NCBI GenBank assembly: GCA_001803165.1
Contig: MHAZ01000021.1
Coordinates: 124,001 to 188,000, forward strand
Direction: 5' to 3'
Origin: Stygiobacter sp. RIFOXYC2_FULL_38_25
Lineage (GTDB): Bacteria > Bacteroidota > Ignavibacteria > Ignavibacteriales > Melioribacteraceae
DNA: 64,000 bases
Shown here: positions 8,078 to 14,755 of the stretch, one piece after another
How positions within the stretch are numbered: the first letter of the stretch is position 1
Layout: every line of letters starts with the position of its first letter
Position numbers and translations under genes: made by a program
The notes under the pieces: generated by a model
What the model was told of the DNA's origin: nothing
Seen by the model: only the letters and a program-made list of their open reading frames with translations
The model's database searches: none

Positions 8078-9622
8078 ATGAAACGTTTTTTACTTTTGAT
8101 TTCAGTTTTCGCTGTTACTTCAACACTTTCAAATGCTAACCCGTCAAGGCTATCTCTTGTTCATCAAGATGTTGTTCAGTCCAACTCAACTTCTACCGTT
8201 ATTAACTATAGCATAGAGCCATTTTACGATGTAGAAAGCTTCCGGCTTATTGTTGTTTTAGAATTCAACGGGGACAAAAGCGGACAAACGCGGCTCCGGC
8301 TTCCCAACAATTACGGAAGTAATAACGATTGGGAGGGAGTGAAATTTCTTAAAGCGCTTTCTAACAACACTACCATCGAAGAAACTTCCGAGCGTGATGT
8401 TAAATTTGTTAAGTATCACCCAAACACTGCTGTAAAAATATATTACCAGTTTGAACAAGTAAGGCGAGAAGAAATCGAGCTTGGTAATCATTATATGGCT
8501 ACACTCGATAAAAAATATTTTCACTTTCTAGGCGAAACATTTTTTGTTTATCCCGATTGGGATGCCAATTCTGAGTTCACATTCCGGGTTAGCTGGAATA
8601 AATTTCCGGCAAAGTGGAATCTTGCAAACAGCTTTGGTGTAAATCAAAAATACCAGGAAGTGAAACTTCCGCTTTGGAAATTCCGCCATACTATTTTCAC
8701 CGGCGGCAATTTCAAATTAGAAAAGCGCATGATTTACAATAATCCCGTTTACGTTGCAATTAAAGGCAATTATACTTTTCCAGCCGAGCAGTTCATTGAT
8801 ATGATTCAAACAATTCTGCTTGAAGAAAGAACTTTTTGGAATGATTACAATTTTCCATTCTTTCTAATAACAGTTTTTCCAATTGAAGGAGATAACGACC
8901 AAGGTGGAACCGGCAGGGTGAATTCGTTTTCGTTATTTCTTACCGAGGATAGACAAATTGATTACCGCATGAAACGACTTTTAGCGCACGAGGTTTTTCA
9001 TACATGGCTTGGCGAAAAAATTAATTTAGCCGGACCGGAATCGCTCCTCTACTGGTTCTCGGAAGGATTTAGCGACTACTACGCTCGTTTGCTTTTGCTG
9101 CGCGCCGGTTTAATTTCTTTGGATGAATACATCAATGAATACAACAGAGTTTTGAAGCAATATGGCAAATCACCCGCACGCAATGAGAAGAATGAAAAAC
9201 TTGCAGATGGATTTTGGAACGACGGTGATCTTAACAAACTCCTCTACATGCGGGGAGATATTTTAGCGCATAGCATTAATCTAGCTATTATGAAAAACAG
9301 CGGCCGGAAAAAGAATTTGGACGATCTGATGCGCGATCTCTACAAGCGCTCGCAAGAAGAAGGAATGCTTGTCTCTGCCGGTAGTTTGAGCAACTTAATT
9401 AGATTCTACGGCGGCGATCAAATTCTTGCGGATGTTATGAAGGTTCTGAATTCCGGCGCGGCAATTAAAGCTTTACCGGACGCGCTTGGTCCTTGTGTTG
9501 AAATGGAAATGGAATCCTCCAGAAAATTCTGGCTCTTCGGAGAAAAATTTGATTTCCCGGTTTACAATCTAAAAACAAATCAGTTTGATAAAAGCTGTTA
9601 CGATTGGTTTGGAGTGAAATAG
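8078..9622 (+). CDS. Exported M61-like metallopeptidase
   Basis: A 514-residue protein with a signal peptide (to about residue 20, TLSNA). The N-terminal 230 residues are beta-rich, as in the M61 (glycyl aminopeptidase) family. The catalytic region has HEVFH (His304, Glu305, His308) and the third zinc ligand in WFSEGFSDYY (Glu329). Then comes a helical C-terminal domain, with the PDZ domain of larger M61 members absent. It probably acts as a periplasmic aminopeptidase. It is transcribed divergently from the M16 operon with a 226-bp promoter gap. The last codons (DWFGVK) and the hairpin after the stop reappear at 11890-11982 as a relic second copy. Confidence 0.85.
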   Translation: MKRFLLLISVFAVTSTLSNANPSRLSLVHQDVVQSNSTSTVINYSIEPFYDVESFRLIVVLEFNGDKSGQTRLRLPNNYGSNNDWEGVKFLKALSNNTTIEETSERDVKFVKYHPNTAVKIYYQFEQVRREEIELGNHYMATLDKKYFHFLGETFFVYPDWDANSEFTFRVSWNKFPAKWNLANSFGVNQKYQEVKLPLWKFRHTIFTGGNFKLEKRMIYNNPVYVAIKGNYTFPAEQFIDMIQTILLEERTFWNDYNFPFFLITVFPIEGDNDQGGTGRVNSFSLFLTEDRQIDYRMKRLLAHEVFHTWLGEKINLAGPESLLYWFSEGFSDYYARLLLLRAGLISLDEYINEYNRVLKQYGKSPARNEKNEKLADGFWNDGDLNKLLYMRGDILAHSINLAIMKNSGRKKNLDDLMRDLYKRSQEEGMLVSAGSLSNLIRFYGGDQILADVMKVLNSGAAIKALPDALGPCVEMEMESSRKFWLFGEKFDFPVYNLKTNQFDKSCYDWFGVK

Positions 9623-9638
9623 AAATTGTCGGTCTTTC

Positions 9639-9666
9639 GTAGAGACGCGATATATCGCGTCTTTAC
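9639..9666. repeat. GTAGAGACG-type palindromic repeat, copy 1
   Basis: A 28-nt palindrome with one mismatch, GTAGAGACGCGATA followed by its inverse, 17 bp after the M61 stop. It probably also acts as a transcript end. The family recurs at 11955-11982, 50567-50594 and 59364-59433. Confidence 0.8.
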
Positions 9667-9838
9667 TTGATATTCAAATTTTCAACTGTTATGTTGCTAA
9701 AAGCAACCGGGCTCCATTCAACTACTTCGGGGGAACCGAGAAAACAAGTACGAATTACGATATAAGATTTACGAAGTAACTTCATATAGATTTTTTTTAG
9801 TAAACTAAGTAAAAGTGAGCAGATAATATTCTAAAGAT

Positions 9839-10810
9839 ATGTTATCCGCTCACGGGCAAATTAAGAGTTTTACAACCAATAAAATGGATATAAAAACAGC
9901 CGTAATTGGATTAAAGAATACTTGTGATTCATATTTAATATTGAACGAGAAATATTTGAATGATGCCAAGGTAAATAAAAGAAAAGATCGAAAAATTACT
10001 TTTGAGAAGAATAGATTAGATTTATTAACCGTTCAAAGAATGATTCTTGATTTCGAACTAAGAATTGATAATGAACCAGTTTACTCGTTCAATTATTTTA
10101 ATTATTTCAATAAGTGGTTCTTTCTAAATTCCAAATTAATGCAGAATAATCCAGAAGATTATTTCTTTCCATTTCGTTTCTTCAGTTCATCCTTCTCTGC
10201 GAAAATTTATATTGATACAAGGACTAATTGGGAACAAAATAATAATCTTAATGAAACATTAACGTTTTTATATAACTATGTTCGAAGAAGAGCGTTTTTT
10301 AATAAACTATTGTTCTTATTTGGAATTGTGGAAAGAAACAATTTAACAAAAGATCGCTCCCAATTTATGAACGAAATAAAAAACAATTTTATGTCTAAAT
10401 ATTATCTTTCATCAACTTTAGTAGCGGTAACACAAATAGAAGGCTTGATTTGGGATTTTGCAAAAGCCGTTAATTCCGAAGAATTGAAAATATATTATGA
10501 AAGTAACTCTCAATTTTTTCCTTTCAATTGGGATGAAGAGAATCAAGCTTATTTAAAGAATAAAAAAAGATTGACGTCGGCCCGTTCATTATTAATGGAA
10601 ACTAGATTACAAGAAGTGATCCCATTTGAACTGTATTCTTTTTTGATCTCGGAATTCTGGGATGATCGCAATTCATTGGCTCACGGGGATATTCTAAATA
10701 GAAATTTGAAATCAGATTCAATTGCATCATTACTTTGTCTTATGGCAGTATTGATGTTTCTTGCAAAATATAACAAAAATGATAATGTATATATTCCTGT
10801 TGCAATATAG
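9839..10810 (+). CDS. Protein with C-terminal HEPN-like RNSLAH motif, unknown function
   Basis: A 323-residue, aromatic- and Asn/Lys-rich protein, visibly more AT-rich than its neighbours. No family was recognised from the N-terminal 180 residues. The C-terminal third is helical and contains DDRNSLAHGD. Its R-x4-H spacing (Arg277, His282) and flanking Asn/Gly match the signature of HEPN nucleases and of RNase-like abortive-infection domains. No signal peptide or membrane helix is seen, so it is probably cytoplasmic. The start is uncertain: ATG at 9839 or 9884, neither with a strong ribosome binding site. It lies in an island between two M61 3' ends. A defence or RNA-cleaving role is inference from one motif. 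Confidence 0.6.
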   Translation: MLSAHGQIKSFTTNKMDIKTAVIGLKNTCDSYLILNEKYLNDAKVNKRKDRKITFEKNRLDLLTVQRMILDFELRIDNEPVYSFNYFNYFNKWFFLNSKLMQNNPEDYFFPFRFFSSSFSAKIYIDTRTNWEQNNNLNETLTFLYNYVRRRAFFNKLLFLFGIVERNNLTKDRSQFMNEIKNNFMSKYYLSSTLVAVTQIEGLIWDFAKAVNSEELKIYYESNSQFFPFNWDEENQAYLKNKKRLTSARSLLMETRLQEVIPFELYSFLISEFWDDRNSLAHGDILNRNLKSDSIASLLCLMAVLMFLAKYNKNDNVYIPVAI

Positions 10811-10933
10811 TTATATAACCAGTTTTACAAACCGACAGATTTAAATTGTTTGGCATTTGTTTTCAAAGTTGCATTGCAGTGTTGGGAGACGGCTTAAAAA
10901 CAACGTTGTAAGAGCATAATCATAGCGTTGGAA

Positions 10934-11782
10934 ATGAGATATATAAAATCAAAATTGATTTTCACGGTTTTTACAGTTTTAGTTTTGTTTTCAACTTGCA
11001 TAGCACAATCGCAAACAAAACCACTTCCTGTGCAAGTTACTTGTAGGAAATCTTTATTAGGTGGTTCCTATGTTCTTCAAATAAGGAACACCTCCCCTCT
11101 ACCCATAGAGATATGGCTAGAAGCCAGAGAAAAATATGCAACGTTTATTATTCAAGCGGAGAAAATGAAAGAAATTGGGTGGGTTCAAGGTTTTCGTTTT
11201 GATGCGAACGATGTTTTCTTCATCGGTTCTAATGGATATGATATAATTCGACAAACAATGCCAAGTAATGAACTATCTGAAGTTAGAGTTGATTTCTTGA
11301 ACAATGGAGCTCTTACAGTCAATCTTTCTCAAACATTTTTACAGAAGAAGATTGCTAAATCTTTAAAATTGCCTATTAACAAAAAGTATCAAGGAATTAT
11401 AGAAATAGAAATGAGTAAGGTGCCGGAGATAATTCTAAAAGATAGATCTGATAGGATTCATGCAAATGTTCTATTACAAACTATTACCTTCTCGGGAAAT
11501 GTGAAAATCCCAATCAAAGCATCTATATCATTTCTGCCTTCTTATATTTCATCAACAGGCGAAATATTAGCTTCACAGATTAATGTCGACGACATAAATA
11601 TAAATGGTTTGCAAAATAAGTTGTCCAGTGAAGCAACAAATATTATAAACGGTTTACTTCCTATATGGTTTTCTGAAATTCGGATTTTTCAATTAGACAC
11701 TACTACATTGAAATATCTAAAGTTTCTAAATGTTCGTCAAATTAGTGTTTATAATCGGAGACTTGCGATTGAACTTCTGTAA
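10934..11782 (+). CDS. Exported protein of unknown function (DUF1439/YceB-like C-terminal half)
   Basis: A 282-residue protein starting at an ATG six bases after an in-frame TTG. It has an N-terminal hydrophobic signal segment ending in STCIAQSQ; its Cys is not in a good lipobox. The middle (about residues 30-110) is beta-rich with LQIRNTSPLPIEIWLEA. The C-terminal half alternates strands (VKIPIKASISFLP, then a helix and a final strand), which reminds me of the periplasmic YceB/DUF1439 lipid-binding fold. That resemblance is weak. It follows the HEPN-like gene by about 120 bp on the same strand. AT-rich like that gene, it is probably part of the same acquired island. Confidence 0.5.
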   Translation: MRYIKSKLIFTVFTVLVLFSTCIAQSQTKPLPVQVTCRKSLLGGSYVLQIRNTSPLPIEIWLEAREKYATFIIQAEKMKEIGWVQGFRFDANDVFFIGSNGYDIIRQTMPSNELSEVRVDFLNNGALTVNLSQTFLQKKIAKSLKLPINKKYQGIIEIEMSKVPEIILKDRSDRIHANVLLQTITFSGNVKIPIKASISFLPSYISSTGEILASQINVDDININGLQNKLSSEATNIINGLLPIWFSEIRIFQLDTTTLKYLKFLNVRQISVYNRRLAIELL

Positions 11783-11889
11783 TCATATTAGTACCCTAGT
11801 CGACAATTCAAAGAGAACGCTATTCACAGTAGTTTGCTGTTTAAAGGTTGCAGATAGTTTACTCTAAAGGTCAACAATTATTACATGGT

Positions 11890-11940
11890 TTAGAAGCCAA
11901 GTCGATAAGAACCGCAGTGATTGGTTTGGCGTGAAATAGA
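11890..11940 (+). pseudogene. Relic 3' end of a second M61 peptidase gene
   Basis: In frame the DNA reads FRSQVDKNRSDWFGVK and then a TAG. The intact M61 gene ends KTNQFDKSCYDWFGVK then TAG. The similarity continues past the stop through AGAAATTGT and the hairpin at 11955-11982. Only the last 16 or so codons are recognisable; nothing upstream resembles the peptidase. It is a gene fragment marking the right border of the 9.6-12 kb island. Confidence 0.75.
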
Positions 11941-11954
11941 AATTGTTGGTCTTC

Positions 11955-11982
11955 GTAAAGACGCGATTAATCGCGTCTTTAC
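11955..11982. repeat. GTAGAGACG-type palindromic repeat, copy 2
   Basis: A perfect 28-nt palindrome (GTAAAGACGCGATT and its inverse) placed, as in copy 1, 14 bp after an M61 stop codon. It can form a 14-bp stem and probably terminates transcripts from both sides. Confidence 0.85.
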
Positions 11983-11996
11983 AAAACTATGCAAGT

Positions 11997-12986
11997 TTAT
12001 TTTTTTCTAATCTTTGGATTAATTAACAGCAGGAAAGCTAAGGCAAACAATACTCCCGTTACAACAAACATAGAAACATTAGCGCTTCTTGATTCAATCC
12101 GCATAGCTAAGTCTTCAAATTGGAATCTCTGCGAATCAATTTTCCATTCAACTGTGTTACCTTTAACCGATTTGGAATTCGTTGATAGAATTACTCCCGG
12201 CATACTTATTTGATTTGCGTAAGTTCCGTTCGCAGAACCAGCCCATTCCATTTTACTTTCAATGTTTTTGATGATCAATTCAATATCAGGCTCAACAACT
12301 TTCAAAGATTTCGATTCCAGAGTCTTCTCTAAAAAATTTATTATCTCATTTACATCTTCCCCTTTCTTATCAATTTCTTCCATTAATTGCTGTTTGTGAG
12401 CATTAATAGAAGTCTCGGAAACATCGGTTATATTATGTTTCTTGCATGCTTTCAAAAATTCTGAAAGGAACTGTTCGATATAACCTTTGCCGGCATACTC
12501 ATCTATTCTATTCTTCAGAACCTTGGATGTGTCTCCATCCAAAAACTTCTGGTATTCTTCTTTGCTCAAGAAGTTTTTAAGCGGAGTTAACTTAAAAGGA
12601 TAAAATGATTTGTACGTTTCTTCATATTCATAATAAGTATAGAACCAGCGGAACTTCTTTTCGAAATTGATTTTTACTCCAATCTTGCTTTGGTTTCCAT
12701 ACTCGGCATTCAAATCATTTACATCATTAAATTTCTTCTCGGCTGTGTAAACAACTTTGGTAGAATCCTTTTCAGATTTCTTCTTTTCAATCTTCCATGA
12801 TTTGTCTGTTGGAATTGGGAAAGGCAAGCCGGCAATGTTGGATGTGTCTCCTTCTACAATAACAATTCTCTCGCACGAGCCGTCAGAGTTGATTTTGGTT
12901 TTTGTAGTGTATTCTTTGCAGCCGGCGATAATCAGCAGCAGTATGGCAATATTTATAGCAAATAAATGATTCTTTACATTTTTCAT
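11997..12986 (-). CDS. Lipoprotein with C-terminal membrane anchor, third gene of an ECF sigma operon
   Basis: A 329-residue protein with an N-terminal lipobox (LLLIIAGC, Cys at about 23) and a second hydrophobic segment near the C-terminus (about residues 302-322) followed by NPKIRKK. The body is charged and mixed alpha/beta; I recognise no domain. It lies 26 bp downstream of an anti-sigma gene and a sigma-70 gene on the same strand. It is therefore probably co-expressed with them and may be the regulator's sensory or effector component in the envelope. The double anchoring (lipid plus C-terminal helix) is unusual and seen only from sequence. Confidence 0.65.
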   Translation of the reverse strand: MKNVKNHLFAINIAILLLIIAGCKEYTTKTKINSDGSCERIVIVEGDTSNIAGLPFPIPTDKSWKIEKKKSEKDSTKVVYTAEKKFNDVNDLNAEYGNQSKIGVKINFEKKFRWFYTYYEYEETYKSFYPFKLTPLKNFLSKEEYQKFLDGDTSKVLKNRIDEYAGKGYIEQFLSEFLKACKKHNITDVSETSINAHKQQLMEEIDKKGEDVNEIINFLEKTLESKSLKVVEPDIELIIKNIESKMEWAGSANGTYANQISMPGVILSTNSKSVKGNTVEWKIDSQRFQFEDLAMRIESRSANVSMFVVTGVLFALAFLLLINPKIRKK

Positions 12987-13011
12987 TTTCTCTTCTCCGC
13001 TAAAATTTTTC

Positions 13012-13677
13012 TTATTTCTTAACGTTCATTAACTCGTCAAGAAATTCGTTTTGTTCCTTTGTTAAGCTTTTTCGCAGCTCATCAACTTCTTTCTTCCTCT
13101 CGGGAGTTAATGAATTGTACTCAACCAGCAATGCTTTAATAAAGGTTTTATTTACAACCATCCAATCTTTGGAAAGATTAAGATGCTTTTTCTCTCCGGT
13201 TATAAGTTTGTACGCATCGTAGAAAAAAGATAGATTTGGCAGGTTATCGCCGAAGCTCGCTTCGTACCGAAGTCCGGCATTGTTTAGATTGTTTTCCAGC
13301 ACTACAACACTTTTTAACGCGGTTGCTTCTTCGTAGAAATAAAGAGCAGAGAAAACGAGCATCACCGAATAAATTGCAAGCCTTACTTGACGCAACATGA
13401 ACCAACTTAAAAATGTATCAACCGGTGAAGCTTGTCTTCCGCTTTTCTCTACTTGCTCATTTCTTATTTGATGCAATATTCTGCCCGTCAGCAGTTCCGG
13501 TTCATCAAGAATTGGTTTGTTACTTTTTAGATTGGTAAGCAAACTATTAGCCTTGCTAATGTTGGCTGAAAAAGATTTGCATTCTTTACAGCTCTTTATG
13601 TGTTCGGCTACGCTATAGCTTTGCCAGATATCAAGTTCTGCTTCCAGCATCATCTTTTTAACCGATTCACAATTCAT
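13012..13677 (-). CDS. Anti-sigma factor with zinc-finger (zf-HC2) domain
   Basis: A 221-residue protein. Residues 1-40 form the anti-sigma zinc-binding domain: Cys3 in MNCESVKKMM and the HIKSCKEC (H-x3-C-x2-C) motif. A transmembrane helix lies at about residues 101-118 (LAIYSVMLVFSALYFY). The rest is an envelope-side domain of about 100 residues, ending in a charged helix. Its start overlaps the upstream sigma gene by 11 bases. It should hold the ECF sigma factor at the inner face of the membrane until a signal releases it. The role follows from family and operon; the signal is unknown. Confidence 0.87.
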   Translation of the reverse strand: MNCESVKKMMLEAELDIWQSYSVAEHIKSCKECKSFSANISKANSLLTNLKSNKPILDEPELLTGRILHQIRNEQVEKSGRQASPVDTFLSWFMLRQVRLAIYSVMLVFSALYFYEEATALKSVVVLENNLNNAGLRYEASFGDNLPNLSFFYDAYKLITGEKKHLNLSKDWMVVNKTFIKALLVEYNSLTPERKKEVDELRKSLTKEQNEFLDELMNVKK

Positions 13678-14242
13678 TAGTAACTCTCCACTTAATTAAT
13701 TTTGTTCTAATCGTCTTGCGCGCAATAGAAAGATTTGTTTTTACAGACTCAGCCGAAATATCCATGATTTGCGAAACCTCATCTGTTGTTAACTCTTCCA
13801 AATCTCTCAGCACAAAAACCATTCGCTGTTTTTCCGGCAATCCGTTTGAAACATGTTTTATTATTTCTGCTTGCTCTTTATTTGTCAACTGCTTTTCCGG
13901 ATTATCAAGACCACTTACAAAGTCATCGCCAATTGTTTCTCGTCTCTCGTTTTCCGTTTTACGCGCTCTCAGCTTATCATAACAAAGGTTGATTACGATT
14001 TTGTACATCCAAGTAGTGAACTTCACTTTCTTGTTGTAGCTGCCGAGGTGCTTCCAAATTCTAACAAAAGATTCTTGTACAACATCTTTAGCGTCGTCAT
14101 CATTTGTAAGAACTCTGAACGCGACAGTATAGGCGTAGTATTGATGATTTTTCAAGATCGCTTCAAATGCCGATAAATCGCCTTCCACCGCATTTTTAAT
14201 TAACCTAAACAGTTCTTCTTCAGCAATAATTTTTGAATTCAT
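13667..14242 (-). CDS. ECF-type RNA polymerase sigma factor (sigma-70 family)
   Basis: A 191-residue protein with the two ECF domains. Region 2 is at about residues 25-95 (DDAKDVVQESFVRIWKHL, then FTTWMYKIVINLCYDKLRAR). Region 4 is at about 125-180 (LPEKQRMVFVLRDLEELTTDEVSQIMDISAESVKTNLS, the -35-binding HTH). It heads an operon with an anti-sigma factor and a lipoprotein. This is the standard arrangement for envelope-stress or surface-signalling control, and it is probably autoregulated. Two more operons of the same design occur at 56.4 and 61.9 kb. Confidence 0.93.
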   Translation of the reverse strand: MNSKIIAEEELFRLIKNAVEGDLSAFEAILKNHQYYAYTVAFRVLTNDDDAKDVVQESFVRIWKHLGSYNKKVKFTTWMYKIVINLCYDKLRARKTENERRETIGDDFVSGLDNPEKQLTNKEQAEIIKHVSNGLPEKQRMVFVLRDLEELTTDEVSQIMDISAESVKTNLSIARKTIRTKLIKWRVTNEL

Positions 14243-14389
14243 GAATTCTTTATTGTTTCCATCTATGATACGATTGAAAATAGGAAAAGTTAAATTCTAA
14301 TTGCATAAAAAGAGCACATCAAGAAATAAACAAATCTTAACTAACCACTTTTGCTTTCGATTATTAGCTAAGCATTTAGAGAGGTAATT

Positions 14390-14689
14390 ATGGCAAGCGT
14401 AAATTGTTGGGAATTTAAAAAATGCGGCAGAGAGCCAAACGGATTGAAAGCGATTGAGCTGGGTATCTGTCCGGCTTCTATTGAAAGCAGAACTAATAAT
14501 ATAAATCATGGTTTGAATGGTGGGCGGGCTTGTTGGGCATTAACAGGAACTCTTTGCGGCGGAAAAGTTCAAGGAAGTTTCGCCTCGAGACTAGCCAATT
14601 GTCTTGAATGCGATTTTTACAAGTTGGTGAACAAAGAAGAAGGCGTAAATACTGTTCAATCAAAAACGATTATCGGAATGGTGAAATAA
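14390..14689 (+). CDS. Two-CW domain protein (cysteine-rich)
   Basis: A 99-residue soluble protein with the paired CW pattern of the two-CW family: VNCWEFKKCGRE near the start, GICPAS, then GGRACWALTGTLCGG and a final CLECDFY. Seven conserved Cys with two Trp suggest a small metal- or disulfide-stabilised fold. The molecular role is unknown; homologues are often found beside signalling proteins. AGAGAGGTAATT before the ATG is a good ribosome binding site. The gene stands alone, divergent from the ECF operon, and ends at a strong terminator. Confidence 0.85.
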   Translation: MASVNCWEFKKCGREPNGLKAIELGICPASIESRTNNINHGLNGGRACWALTGTLCGGKVQGSFASRLANCLECDFYKLVNKEEGVNTVQSKTIIGMVK

Positions 14690-14690
14690 A

Positions 14691-14713
14691 AAAGGCGCCG
14701 CATTCGCGCCTTT
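14691..14713. terminator. Bidirectional terminator between convergent genes
   Basis: An eight-bp perfect stem, AAAGGCGC (14691-14698) and GCGCCTTT (14706-14713), with a 7-nt loop, directly after the two-CW stop and before the end of the convergent LamG gene. Confidence 0.85.
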
Positions 14714-14755
14714 AAATAAACACCAACAAAGTTGTCCGGGATAAAAATCACATCT

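Noticed and set aside
14297-14509. Minus-strand frame antisense to the two-CW gene
   Set aside because: The plus-strand two-CW protein has clear family motifs; the antisense frame has none.
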